Origin: Limnohabitans sp. Rim8
GTDB lineage: Bacteria; Pseudomonadota; Gammaproteobacteria; Burkholderiales; Burkholderiaceae_C
DNA length: 61,000 nucleotides
Reading direction: 5' to 3'
Assembly (NCBI GenBank): GCA_945901045.1
Contig: CAMDKK010000017.1
Span: 1 to 61,000, forward strand
Of this stretch, positions 44,808 through 53,560 are shown piece by piece. Position 1 is the first letter of the stretch. Each line of letters starts with the position of its first letter. The notes below the pieces were generated by a model. That model saw only the letters and a list, made by a program, of their open reading frames with translations, had not been told where the DNA came from and searched no databases. The position numbers and the translations under genes are program-made.

Positions 44808-45344
44808 ATGAGAGCTCCCTTTGGTCAGACGAGTGAAGAACGACAAGCCGTGCACGACCGCGTCTGGGCCTTACTCGCGCCACTGACCGACCCAGAAATT
44901 CCGATCATCACGCTGCGTGAGTTGGGCATCTTGCGCGAAGTACGCGATGGCTCAGAGGGCCTCCAAGTGGTGATCACGCCCACGTACAGCGGCTGCCCTG
45001 CCATGGGACAAATCGAAGACGATGTGAAAGCTGCGCTCGATGCGCACGGCATTGCTGCGCAAGTCATCACCCAGCTCTCACCCGTATGGACCACCGATTG
45101 GATGCAACCCGAAGCGAAAGAAAAATTGCGTGCATACGGCATTGCCCCACCGCACGCCTGTGAAGCAGTGCCATCCAATGTGGTGCAGTTTGCAGCCCGA
45201 TCACCGCTTGCACCCTCTGTGGCCTGCCCTCAATGCGCGTCGGTCAACACCACGGAAACCTCTCACTTTGGCTCCACCGCCTGCAAAGCCATGTACAAAT
45301 GCCTGGACTGCCTAGAGCCCTTTGACTACTTCAAACCTTATTGA
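44808..45344 (+). CDS. paaD: 1,2-phenylacetyl-CoA epoxidase subunit PaaD
   Basis: A 178-residue maturation factor of the DUF59/SufT family, thought to help assemble the di-iron or Fe-S centres of the epoxidase. The DUF59 core is LTDPEIPIITLRELGILREV with TPTYSGCPAMGQIEDDV. The C-terminus has a cysteine cluster (CPQCASVNTTE and AMYKCLDCLEPF) forming a zinc-ribbon-like module. Confidence 0.94.
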   Translation: MRAPFGQTSEERQAVHDRVWALLAPLTDPEIPIITLRELGILREVRDGSEGLQVVITPTYSGCPAMGQIEDDVKAALDAHGIAAQVITQLSPVWTTDWMQPEAKEKLRAYGIAPPHACEAVPSNVVQFAARSPLAPSVACPQCASVNTTETSHFGSTACKAMYKCLDCLEPFDYFKPY

Positions 45345-45368
45345 TACGCGCCACGGCGCGACCCCACC

Positions 45369-46472
45369 ATGTCCGTAGCACCTCGTTTTCACGAACTCAC
45401 TGTTGTGCAGATCCACCCGGAAGCCGCAGGCGCGGTAGCCATCCGCTTGGGCATTCCTGCCGCATTGAAAGAAATCTTTCAATTTCATCCCGGCCAGTTC
45501 CTGACCCTGCGCGCCACGATTGAGGGTGCTGATGTCCGCCGCAGTTATTCCATCAGCTCAGCACGGCATCATTTGAACACCCACAATGAACTGGAAGTAG
45601 GCATCCGTCCGGTTCAAGGCGGGGTGTTTTCCAATTGGGCGGCCACCCAACTCCAATCGGGTGACACGCTGCGCGTGATGGCACCCGAGGGTCGCTTTGT
45701 CTCGCAACGCCCGCGCGCGCTGCACCGCGTCGGTTTTGCAGCTGGCTCGGGCATCACCCCTATTTTGTCGATCCTGGCGAGCACATTGCAAGAGCAGCCT
45801 GAAGCCAAGTTCACACTCGTTTATGGCAACCGCCGCATGAGCAGTGTGATGTTCAACGAAGCCCTGCAAGACCTGAAAGACCGCTATCCCGATCGATTGA
45901 CCTTGATTCATGTGCTCTCCCGCCAGGCCCAAGAAGCGCCCTTGTTCGAAGGCCGCATTGATGAAGCCAAAGTACGCCAGATCGTGCAAGCTCTGTTGCC
46001 AGCGGCCAGCATGGACGAAGTCTTCATCTGCGGCCCCGAAGCCATGATCCAAGCCACAGAAAAAGGCTTGCTGGCCGAAGGCGTGCCCGCCAACCGGTTG
46101 CGCAGCGAACGCTTTACATCGCCCACCCTCGAAGCCCTGACACCCTTACAGCGCCAAAAGGCGGTGTTGGGCACCACAGATCTGACACAAGGAAAAATTG
46201 CTTTGACCGTGGTGCTGGACGGCAAATCCCATTCACTGCGGATGCACGCCCACGAACATGTGCTCGACGTCGCACTGGCCTGCGGGCTGGACCTGCCTTA
46301 TTCGTGCAAAGGTGGCGTGTGCTGCACCTGCCGCGCCAAGATCATGCAGGGCTCGGTGGTGATGGACAAGAACTTCACGCTCGAAGCCTGGGAGTCGGCC
46401 CAAGGCTTTGTGCTCAGTTGCCAAGCCCGTCCCACCTCAGACACGGTGGTGATCAGTTACGACGAAAGGTAA
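45369..46472 (+). CDS. paaE: 1,2-phenylacetyl-CoA epoxidase reductase subunit PaaE
   Basis: A 367-residue reductase that passes NADPH electrons to PaaA. It has a ferredoxin-NADP reductase module (FAD motif RRSYSISSA, then GFAAGSGITPILSI and VFICGPEAMI) fused to a C-terminal plant-type 2Fe-2S ferredoxin with CKGGVCCTCRAK and a final cysteine in FVLSCQARP. It ends the paaABCDE series; no ring-opening genes (paaFGHJKZ) are in the window. Confidence 0.94.
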   Translation: MSVAPRFHELTVVQIHPEAAGAVAIRLGIPAALKEIFQFHPGQFLTLRATIEGADVRRSYSISSARHHLNTHNELEVGIRPVQGGVFSNWAATQLQSGDTLRVMAPEGRFVSQRPRALHRVGFAAGSGITPILSILASTLQEQPEAKFTLVYGNRRMSSVMFNEALQDLKDRYPDRLTLIHVLSRQAQEAPLFEGRIDEAKVRQIVQALLPAASMDEVFICGPEAMIQATEKGLLAEGVPANRLRSERFTSPTLEALTPLQRQKAVLGTTDLTQGKIALTVVLDGKSHSLRMHAHEHVLDVALACGLDLPYSCKGGVCCTCRAKIMQGSVVMDKNFTLEAWESAQGFVLSCQARPTSDTVVISYDER

Positions 46473-46487
46473 GGGGTTTGCACCGCT

Positions 46488-46973
46488 TCAGCGGCGGTGA
46501 ACTTCTACAGCTTGCTTGCCAGATTGGATCATGCCTAACAGCAAGGCTGCGCGGTAGCTCAGGTCAATGATCCTATCCTTGAGGTATGGGCCTCGGTCAT
46601 TGATCGTGACCTCCACCGTTTGCCCGTTGACCGGGTTACGCACCAACACCACCGTGCCCAAGGGCAAGGTTTTGTGTGCGGCGGTCAGCAGGTTCATGTC
46701 AAAACGTTCACCACTGGCTGTGCGACGACCTTGAAAAGCACGGCCATACCAAGAAGCGATCCCGGCTTCGAAAGCGCTACCGGTTTGTAACGCGCCCTCC
46801 AGGGTCGTGTTAACTGCGCTCTTGATCACCTCAGGAAAATCGGTGATCTCGATCGACTCGCTGGGTTTGTCCATTTCTGCGCCAGTCGCCCGCAGCGGCG
46901 CCAACAGCAACACCGCCAGCAAAACACTGACCGAAAAAATTCCACAGGAAAAAGTGTATTTTTTATGACTCAT
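46488..46973 (-). CDS. RlpA-like septal ring lytic transglycosylase family protein
   Basis: A 161-residue predicted exported protein with one double-psi beta-barrel RlpA domain. The N-terminal hydrophobic segment (about 9-30, IFSVSVLLAVLLLAPLRATG) is a signal peptide or anchor without a lipobox. The domain carries GIASWYGRAFQGRRTASGE and VTINDRGPYLKDRIIDLS, with the catalytic Asp-rich region kept. The SPOR domain of full RlpA is absent, so this is a short form. The ATG at 46973 is preferred to 47009. Confidence 0.87.
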   Translation of the reverse strand: MSHKKYTFSCGIFSVSVLLAVLLLAPLRATGAEMDKPSESIEITDFPEVIKSAVNTTLEGALQTGSAFEAGIASWYGRAFQGRRTASGERFDMNLLTAAHKTLPLGTVVLVRNPVNGQTVEVTINDRGPYLKDRIIDLSYRAALLLGMIQSGKQAVEVHRR

Positions 46974-46992
46974 AAAACCACCCAACCCGAGA

Positions 46993-47826
46993 TCATAGCC
47001 TGCTGACAATCTCTAATGTGGGGGCACTTTGGTTCATGCTGTAGAAATGCAAAGCGGGCGCGCCGCCATTGCTCAACTGCTCGCACAGGTCAGACACAAC
47101 GTCCAGCCCAAAGGACTTGATGGAGGCGGTGTCGTCGCCAAAGCCTTGCAGGCGCAAACGAATCCAACGCGGAATTTCGGCGCCACAGGCGTCTGAAAAG
47201 CGCATCAGCTGCGTCGAGCTGGTGATCGGCATGATACCCGGCACAATGGGCACGTCGACGCCTAGTTTGAAGACATCGTCGACAAACCGGAAGTAAGCGT
47301 CGGAGTTGTAAAAATACTGAGTGATGGCCGAATCTGCACCCGCTTTGACCTTGGTCACAAAGGCTTGTAAGTCAGCCTCGGGGGATTTGGCCTGGGGATG
47401 AATCTCGGGGTAGGCAGCCACTTCAATGTGAAAGTCATGACCCGTTTCACTTCGGATGAACTCCACCAAGTCGCTGGCGAAATGGAACTCCCCGCCCGCA
47501 CCGTAGCCGCTGGGCAAATCACCTCGCAAAGCGACCAAGCGCTTGACACCCATTTCTTTGAGCGTAGCCAACTCTTGCCTGACCGACGCCTTGGTGGCAC
47601 CGATACAAGAAAAATGCGACGCAGCGTCAACGCCTTCAGCCAATATTTCTTTGACTGTCGCGAAGGTGCCTGCTTGCGTGGAGCCACCCGCGCCATAAGT
47701 GACCGAGCAAAACTCGGGCTTCAAGGCGTACAACTGAGCGCGTACTGCGCGTAACTTATCTGTACCTTCTGGGGTCTTGGGCGGAAAAAACTCCAGACTC
47801 ACTGGCACCTTCAAAGACGTTTTCAT
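46993..47826 (-). CDS. metF: Methylenetetrahydrofolate reductase
   Basis: Reduces 5,10-methylene-THF to 5-methyl-THF, the methyl donor for methionine. The 277-residue FAD enzyme shows the family segments LEFFPPKTPEG, CSVTYGAGGSTQ, LVALRGDLPSGYG and ITQYFYNSDAYFRFVDD. It is the third gene of the riboswitch-led ahcY-tlyA-metF series, fitting control of the SAM cycle. Confidence 0.96.
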   Translation of the reverse strand: MKTSLKVPVSLEFFPPKTPEGTDKLRAVRAQLYALKPEFCSVTYGAGGSTQAGTFATVKEILAEGVDAASHFSCIGATKASVRQELATLKEMGVKRLVALRGDLPSGYGAGGEFHFASDLVEFIRSETGHDFHIEVAAYPEIHPQAKSPEADLQAFVTKVKAGADSAITQYFYNSDAYFRFVDDVFKLGVDVPIVPGIMPITSSTQLMRFSDACGAEIPRWIRLRLQGFGDDTASIKSFGLDVVSDLCEQLSNGGAPALHFYSMNQSAPTLEIVSRL

Positions 47827-47846
47827 CTCTGCAAATTCCTTCGATT

Positions 47847-48695
47847 TCAGTAGTCGTCCAACGCATCCTGAACAGCCTTCTCGGCAGCAGCCACATTGGC
47901 CGCGCGTTGGCGATCACGGTCCTTCAGCACCGATTGGGGATGCGCCCAAACCGCCTGAACAAAAAATTCTTTGTTCCCGTCGCCACCGTCTATCACGCTG
48001 TCCTGCCAAGCGGTGGTCTTCAGTCCCAAGCCCGCCAGTGCCGTGCGAACACGGTCTTCCACAAAAGCATACAGCGAGGTATCGCGCACGATGCCGTGCT
48101 TGCCCACCTGGCCAGGCTGCAGCTCAAACTGCGGCTTGACCAACATCAGCAACTGACCCTCGGGCTTGAGAAACTGCACCACACCGGGCAGCACCAAGGT
48201 CAGTGAAATGAAGGACACATCGCCCACCACCACATCAAAACCTTCGGTGCCCTCGGGAATGCGCTCATCGTCCAACTGCAGTTCTCGCGCGTTCACGCCT
48301 TCGATGCAAGTCACCCGCTCGTCGGCGCGAATGCGCTCGTGCACTTGCGCATGGCCCACATCGATGCCCACCACCTCGGATGCGCCTTGCTGGAGCAGGC
48401 AATCGGTGAAACCACCGGTGCTTTGGCCCACATCCAAGCAGCGCAGGCCTTTGACGGACAAGCCCGATAGGCGCAAAGCGCCTTCGAGTTTCAAGCCGCC
48501 ACGTGATACGTAGCGGGATTCCGCATCGTCTTGCAAGACCAACTCTGCGCCCTCTGGTACCTCGTCGCGGTTTTTGACCACAGGACGCCAATCTCCAGGA
48601 TGCAAGCGCCATGTGACGCCCGCGGCGATCAGCCGCTGGGCTTGTGAGCGCGAGGCCGCAAGGCCCCGCTCGACGAGAAGTTGATCAATCCGCAT
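47847..48695 (-). CDS. TlyA family RNA methyltransferase
   Basis: A 282-residue protein with an N-terminal S4 RNA-binding domain (MRIDQLLVERGLAASRSQAQ) and an FtsJ-like methyltransferase domain (RGGLKLEGAL, SAM motif DVGQSTGGFTDCLL). TlyA enzymes 2'-O-methylate rRNA and some have been called hemolysins. The ATG at 48695 is the family start. It lies between ahcY and metF, so an SAM-using enzyme is coexpressed with SAH removal. Confidence 0.92.
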   Translation of the reverse strand: MRIDQLLVERGLAASRSQAQRLIAAGVTWRLHPGDWRPVVKNRDEVPEGAELVLQDDAESRYVSRGGLKLEGALRLSGLSVKGLRCLDVGQSTGGFTDCLLQQGASEVVGIDVGHAQVHERIRADERVTCIEGVNARELQLDDERIPEGTEGFDVVVGDVSFISLTLVLPGVVQFLKPEGQLLMLVKPQFELQPGQVGKHGIVRDTSLYAFVEDRVRTALAGLGLKTTAWQDSVIDGGDGNKEFFVQAVWAHPQSVLKDRDRQRAANVAAAEKAVQDALDDY

Positions 48696-48705
48696 CAGGT
48701 GGGGA

Positions 48706-50139
48706 TCAATAACGGTAAGCGTCGGCTTTGTAAGGACCGTTTTTAGAAACGCCAATGTAAGCGGCTTGCTCGTCACTCAACTCGGTCAGCATGGCGCCAA
48801 CTTTCTTCAGGTGCAGGCGGGCCACTTTTTCGTCCAGGTGCTTAGGCAGCACGTAAACTTTGCCGGATTCGTATTCATCTTGCTTGGTGAACAATTCGAT
48901 CTGGGCAATGGTCTGGTTCGCAAAGCTGGACGACATCACAAAGCTGGGATGACCGGTCGCGCAACCGAGGTTGACCAGGCGGCCTTTGGCCAGCAGGGTG
49001 ATCTTTTTGCCATCGGGGAAGATGACGTGATCGACCTGGGGCTTGATCTCTTCCCACTGCAGCTTTTCCAAAGACACGACATCGATTTCGTTGTCGAAAT
49101 GGCCGATGTTGCACACTATGGCTTCGTCTTTCATGGCGGCCATGTGCTCGTAACGGATCACGTTCTTGTTGCCGGTGGCCGAGACAAAGATGTCGCACTT
49201 GTCAGCAGCGTATTCCATGGTCACGACTTTGTAGCCTTCCATCGCGGCTTGCAGGGCGTTGATCGGGTCGATCTCGGTCACCCACACTTGGGCGCTCAAA
49301 GCGCGAAGGGCTTGGGCAGAACCTTTGCCCACGTCGCCGTAACCGGCCACGCAAGCGACTTTGCCGGCGATCATCACGTCGGTGGCGCGCTTGATGGAGT
49401 CCACCAAGGATTCGCGGCAGCCGTACAGATTGTCAAACTTGCTCTTGGTCACCGAGTCGTTCACGTTGATGGCACGGAACATCAGGCTGCCTTTGGCGGC
49501 CATCTCATTCAAGCGCAGCACGCCGGTGGTGGTTTCTTCGGTCACGCCAATGATGTGCGCGCCCTTTCGACTGTACCAGGTCGAATCCACGGCCAGCTTG
49601 GCTTTGATGGCGTTGAACAAGCACACTTCTTCTTCGCTGGTGGGGTTGGCGATCAAAGACGCGTCGGTTTCAGCGCGCTTGCCCAGGTGCATGAGCAAGG
49701 TGGCATCGCCGCCGTCGTCCAAGATCATGTTCGGGCCTTCGCCTTCGGTGTTGGCATCGCCAAAGTCAAAGATGCGGTGCGTGTAGTCCCAGTAGTCAGT
49801 CAAGGTTTCGCCCTTGATGGCGAACACGGGCGTGCCGGCGGCGGCAATCGCTGCGGCGGCGTGGTCTTGTGTAGAAAAGATATTGCAAGAGGCCCAACGC
49901 ACATTGGCGCCCAAGGCTTGTAAGGTCTCGATCAACACGGCCGTTTGAATGGTCATGTGCAAAGAGCCGGTAATGCGCGCGCCCTTCAAAGGCTGCGCCT
50001 GGTTGAACTCTTGGCGGATGGCCATGAGGCCCGGCATTTCGGTCTCGGCGATTTTGATTTCTTTACGGCCCCAATCGGCCAAGCCGATATCGGCAATGAC
50101 GCAATCGGCGTTGATGGTTTTGTTTAAACGTGCATTCAT
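48706..50139 (-). CDS. ahcY: S-adenosylhomocysteine hydrolase
   Basis: Splits SAH into adenosine and homocysteine, relieving product inhibition of methyltransferases. The 477-residue NAD enzyme has [20 protein letters not shown], the NAD-binding [17 protein letters not shown] and the C-terminal [10 protein letters not shown]. It contains the insert (about 150-190, [20 protein letters not shown]) found in proteobacterial forms. The ATG at 50139 is preferred over 50175. An SAH riboswitch and terminator lie 57 bases upstream. Confidence 0.97.
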   Translation of the reverse strand: MNARLNKTINADCVIADIGLADWGRKEIKIAETEMPGLMAIRQEFNQAQPLKGARITGSLHMTIQTAVLIETLQALGANVRWASCNIFSTQDHAAAAIAAAGTPVFAIKGETLTDYWDYTHRIFDFGDANTEGEGPNMILDDGGDATLLMHLGKRAETDASLIANPTSEEEVCLFNAIKAKLAVDSTWYSRKGAHIIGVTEETTTGVLRLNEMAAKGSLMFRAINVNDSVTKSKFDNLYGCRESLVDSIKRATDVMIAGKVACVAGYGDVGKGSAQALRALSAQVWVTEIDPINALQAAMEGYKVVTMEYAADKCDIFVSATGNKNVIRYEHMAAMKDEAIVCNIGHFDNEIDVVSLEKLQWEEIKPQVDHVIFPDGKKITLLAKGRLVNLGCATGHPSFVMSSSFANQTIAQIELFTKQDEYESGKVYVLPKHLDEKVARLHLKKVGAMLTELSDEQAAYIGVSKNGPYKADAYRY

Positions 50140-50196
50140 GTTTTTCGCTCCAAAGCAATTAAGGATGGGCCACACGCATACGCCAAGCTCTGAATT

Positions 50197-50232
50197 AAAA
50201 AAACAGGCTCACCGCACGTCGTGTGGATGAGC
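50197..50232 (-). terminator. Intrinsic terminator within the ahcY leader
   Basis: On the minus strand GCTCA (50232-50228) pairs with TGAGC (50211-50207), extended by CC/GG after a one-base bulge, and is followed by T7 at 50203-50197. The 5' arm overlaps the aptamer pseudoknot strand ACGCTC (50234-50229), so the two structures exclude each other. This is the expression platform of the riboswitch. Confidence 0.85.
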
Positions 50233-50309
50233 GTGGTTGCTGATGTAGGTTCCGAGCCTCACGCCCCGCTGACAACCTGAAGGTTGGGGGGCGCTGCAAC
50301 GCTCCTCGG
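50228..50309 (-). ncRNA. S-adenosylhomocysteine (SAH) riboswitch aptamer
   Basis: Read on the minus strand, the leader starts CCGAGGAGCGTTGCAGCG and later GAGGCTCGGAACC, matching the SAH riboswitch consensus. P1 pairs CCGAG (50309-50305) with CTCGG (50256-50252); P2 pairs CGCCCC (50293-50288) with GGGGCG (50267-50262), capped by CAACC-TTCA-GGTTG. A pseudoknot joins GAGCGT (50304-50299) to ACGCTC (50234-50229). SAH riboswitches turn their gene on when SAH accumulates; ahcY directly downstream is the classic target. Confidence 0.95.
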
Positions 50310-50333
50310 AATGGGCACGATTCTACCCCATTT

Positions 50334-50508
50334 GGCAGCCAGCCTGCTGGGCATCTCTCCCAAGCCTGCTGATGCTAACAACACCTGTAAAAGCCAGCCT
50401 GCTGGCGATAAGGACATTTGCGCTCAAAGACCTATGGCTTGCAAGAAAGCTCCTACAAATATCCGGGGATTTCGCTTGCAGGCAAGCTTCAAAGCCGAGC
50501 TCCTACAA
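50334..50508. repeat. Cluster of REP-like palindromic elements between ahcY and prfC
   Basis: Five related units lie in 175 bases. Plus-strand: GCCAGCCTGCTGG at 50338-50350, a partial AAGCCTGCTGATG at 50362-50374, and a fuller TGTAAAAGCCAGCCTGCTGG at 50386-50405, continuing CGAT. Minus-strand: two units starting TTGTAGGAGCT, at 50458 and 50508, the second with a perfect GCTTGC-AG-GCAAGC stem (50474-50487). The TGTAGGAGC head plus GC-rich stem is the layout of REP sequences moved by RAYT transposases. The ahcY and prfC promoters must lie in or beside this cluster. Confidence 0.75.
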
Positions 50509-50545
50509 TAGTCGGTTGACCCGTGCTATCCAATCAGGACCCTTT

Positions 50546-52174
50546 GTGACCTATGCCCTCGAAACCCGGCGCCGCAGGACGTTTGCCATCATTTCCCACC
50601 CCGACGCGGGTAAGACCACGCTGACCGAAAAACTCTTGCTGTTTTCAGGGGCAATCCAGATTGCCGGTTCGGTCAAGGCCCGTAAGGCAACGCGCCATGC
50701 CACCAGTGACTGGATGGAAATTGAAAAGCAGCGCGGCATTTCGGTGGCCTCATCTGTCATGCAAATGCTCTACCGCGACCACGTGATCAACCTGCTCGAC
50801 ACCCCTGGCCACAAAGACTTCTCAGAAGACACCTACCGCGTGCTCACCGCCGTCGACTCGGCCCTGATGGTCATCGACGCGGCCAACGGTGTGGAAGCAC
50901 AGACTCGCCGTTTGATTGAAGTTTGCCGTCAGCGCGACACGCCCATCATCACCTTCGTCAACAAGATGGACCGCGAGGTGCGCGACCCGCTCGACATCCT
51001 GGACGAAGTCGAGCGCGAGTTAGGCATGCCCTGCGTGCCCATGACATGGCCGGTGGGTCAGGGCAAAAGCTTTGGCGGCATCATCAACCTTCGCACCCAG
51101 GCCATGACGGTGTTTGACTCGGGCAGTGAACGTTTGCCGCAAGATTTTGAAACCCACTCCCTGATTCAGCAAACCCTTTTGACTGAACGCTTTGGCGCAG
51201 AGTGGGCAACCGCCATGGAGAGTATGGAACTGGCCACCGGTGCCTCACCCGTGTTTGACCCAGAAGCCTTTTTAGCGGGCAAGCAAACGCCGGTTTTCTT
51301 TGGTTCTGGCGTGAACAACTTCGGTGTCATGGAGGTGCTGGACGCTTTGGTGGACCTGGCACCCAGCCCGCGTCCTCGCACCAGCTCGGTGCTGGTGAAC
51401 AAACAAGCCGTGGTCAAAGACATTCAACCTGAAGACAGTGCATTTTCAGGCGTGGTGTTCAAGGTGCAGGCCAATATGGATGCGAATCACCGCGACCGCA
51501 TCGCCTTTGTGCGCATGGCCTCTGGCAAATACACACCGGGCATGAAACTCAAAGTACAGCGCACCGCCAAGGAACTGCGCCCGACCAGTGTGGTCACCTT
51601 TTTGAGTCAACGCCGCGAAGCGGTCGACGAAGCCTATGCGGGCGACATCATCGGCTTTACCACCCACGGCGGCGTGCAATTGGGCGACACCATCACCGAT
51701 GGGGCCAACCTCTTGTTCACCGGCCTGCCCTTCTTCGCGCCTGAACTCTTCATGACTGTGATCCTTAAGAACCCGCTTCGCACGAAACAACTTCAACAAG
51801 GTTTGGACCAGTTGGGTGAAGAAGGCGCGATCCAGGTCTTCAAACCCGAGGTGGGTGGACCCATGCTTTTGGGCGCCGTGGGTCAATTGCAATTTGAAGT
51901 GGTGCAGCACCGACTCAAAGCCGAATACGACTGTGACGTGCGGCTGGAGGGCTGCCAATACACCGGCGCCCGCTGGATCACCGCCGACACGCCCGCTGAG
52001 CTGCGTGAATTCACCAACGCCTACCCACAGCGCATGTCACTGGACGCCGCCAACACCTTGGCCTATTTGTGCACCAGCCCCTATGACGTGCGGCTGGCGC
52101 AAGAGCGCTTCCCCAAAATCCATTTTCACCCGCTGCGCGAGCATGCGGGATTGGCGCTGGGGTCGGCAGGGTGA
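50546..52174 (+). CDS. prfC: Peptide chain release factor 3
   Basis: GTPase that removes RF1/RF2 from the ribosome after termination. The 542-residue product has G1 HPDAGKTTLTEKLL, G3 LLDTPGHKDFSEDTYR and G4 NKMDREVRD, then the RF3-specific C-terminal domains. The GTG at 50546 is chosen: AGGA lies seven bases upstream and it gives the usual N-terminus TYALETRRRRTFAII; longer in-frame starts run into the repeat cluster. Its stop abuts, base to base, the stop of the convergent HlyD-type gene. Confidence 0.96.
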   Translation: MTYALETRRRRTFAIISHPDAGKTTLTEKLLLFSGAIQIAGSVKARKATRHATSDWMEIEKQRGISVASSVMQMLYRDHVINLLDTPGHKDFSEDTYRVLTAVDSALMVIDAANGVEAQTRRLIEVCRQRDTPIITFVNKMDREVRDPLDILDEVERELGMPCVPMTWPVGQGKSFGGIINLRTQAMTVFDSGSERLPQDFETHSLIQQTLLTERFGAEWATAMESMELATGASPVFDPEAFLAGKQTPVFFGSGVNNFGVMEVLDALVDLAPSPRPRTSSVLVNKQAVVKDIQPEDSAFSGVVFKVQANMDANHRDRIAFVRMASGKYTPGMKLKVQRTAKELRPTSVVTFLSQRREAVDEAYAGDIIGFTTHGGVQLGDTITDGANLLFTGLPFFAPELFMTVILKNPLRTKQLQQGLDQLGEEGAIQVFKPEVGGPMLLGAVGQLQFEVVQHRLKAEYDCDVRLEGCQYTGARWITADTPAELREFTNAYPQRMSLDAANTLAYLCTSPYDVRLAQERFPKIHFHPLREHAGLALGSAG

Positions 52175-53560
52175 TTACCGCTCTCTTAGGCTTTCATTCT
52201 TGTATTTAAGCAAAGGCCCCAAGAAATACTCGTAGGCTTTGCGTTTGCCAATTGCCACATCGGCCGTCACGGACATGCCGATCCGAATTTCCGGGTGGCC
52301 ACCTTGAACGGCCACTGGCAAGTGCGTTTTTTTGAGGACAATCCGAACCAGAAAGATTTGCCCTAGTTGCTCATCTTTGATGGCATCTGCACCGACCCAC
52401 TGCACCACACCGTCGAGTGATCCATATTTCGTAAATTCAAATGCATCCAGTTTCACGGCCACGGGCATGCCTATCCGTAAAAAACCAATGTCCTTGTTGA
52501 GTACTTTCGCCTCGACCTCAATGCCACCTTCTTTCGGCACCACAGTCATCAACCCTTGCGTCGCATTCACAACCCCGCCCACCGTATTGACGGCCAGTTG
52601 CTGCACTGTGCCTGAGATGGGTGCCGTTAACATCTGACGGGCTTCTCGATAAGACGCTTTAACAAACTCTTGATGACCCGTTTGCATTCGCCTTTGCGCA
52701 TCGGTCATTTCAGCTGAAACGCGCGAAACATATTCAGCTTGGGCCTGGGACCTGGCCAAATCCGCCGCCTTGAGCGCAGACTTTGACTCCTTGAGGCGCT
52801 CCTTAAAAACAGCCAACTCATTGATTTGCGATGACACCTCAAGACGACTTTCGATCACTGAAATCTCTGCCATAAATCCTTCTTTCCAAAGCTTGTCGCG
52901 CATAGCCAAGCGTTGTTGAAGCATCGGAAGCGTTTGTTCAGTTTTCTGCATATTGGCATAGGTCGCCGCCAAATCAGCCGACTTTCTTGCAATCTCTTGT
53001 TCAAGCACTGCCATTTTTTGCTCTTGCTCGCCTACACGGCTCAACAGCAAATGCTTTTGCCTTTCCACTGTGATTGGATGCGCATTGCGAGGTGGCGTTG
53101 GCAATTGGCTACTCCCCCTTAATTGAGCGCCTAACCTGAGCACATCCAATTGCGCATCCTGTGTGTCTTGGCCTGACTTTTCTCGATCAGCAGCAGCCAT
53201 TGTGGCATCCAACTCAATCAGCAGTTGCCCCTGCTGAACCTCGTCACCATCTTTGACGTGAATCACTGTGACGCGACCCACCTCTAAGGCTTGAACCACC
53301 TTGGTTTTGGCAGAAGGAATGGCGTTACCAACAGAAGAAACCGTAATATCGAAATCAGCCCACAGGCTCCAAAGTGCAAACAGGAAAAGGGCGGCAGAAA
53401 CTGACCATGCAATTGATCTCGCCAGCGGTGCAGGGGGTGACGTCTGAACTTCAAGCATCGTCGGCGAGAAGGCCTCTAAATCACCGCCTTCAAATGTTTC
53501 TAAAAACTTTTTTTTACTCTTTATCCAGACTGCATCTAAAACTTGCCCAGTGAATTTCAT
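52175..53560 (-). CDS. HlyD family type I secretion periplasmic adaptor
   Basis: A 461-residue membrane fusion protein linking the ABC exporter to a TolC-type channel. It has a cytoplasmic N-terminus, one membrane segment (about 49-68), a split lipoyl domain (VHVKDGDEVQQGQLLIELDA early, LTAPISGTVQQLAVNTVGGV late), and long coiled coils between (about 125-300). The C-terminal beta-barrel domain ends FLGPLLKYKNESLRER. The start overlaps the ABC-exporter stop by four bases. No TolC gene is in the window. Confidence 0.94.
   Translation of the reverse strand: MKFTGQVLDAVWIKSKKKFLETFEGGDLEAFSPTMLEVQTSPPAPLARSIAWSVSAALFLFALWSLWADFDITVSSVGNAIPSAKTKVVQALEVGRVTVIHVKDGDEVQQGQLLIELDATMAAADREKSGQDTQDAQLDVLRLGAQLRGSSQLPTPPRNAHPITVERQKHLLLSRVGEQEQKMAVLEQEIARKSADLAATYANMQKTEQTLPMLQQRLAMRDKLWKEGFMAEISVIESRLEVSSQINELAVFKERLKESKSALKAADLARSQAQAEYVSRVSAEMTDAQRRMQTGHQEFVKASYREARQMLTAPISGTVQQLAVNTVGGVVNATQGLMTVVPKEGGIEVEAKVLNKDIGFLRIGMPVAVKLDAFEFTKYGSLDGVVQWVGADAIKDEQLGQIFLVRIVLKKTHLPVAVQGGHPEIRIGMSVTADVAIGKRKAYEYFLGPLLKYKNESLRER

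Noticed and set aside
50372-50545. Longer prfC reading frame beginning in the repeat cluster
   Set aside because: The extra residues come from REP-like repeats, while the GTG at 50546 gives the normal RF3 N-terminus.
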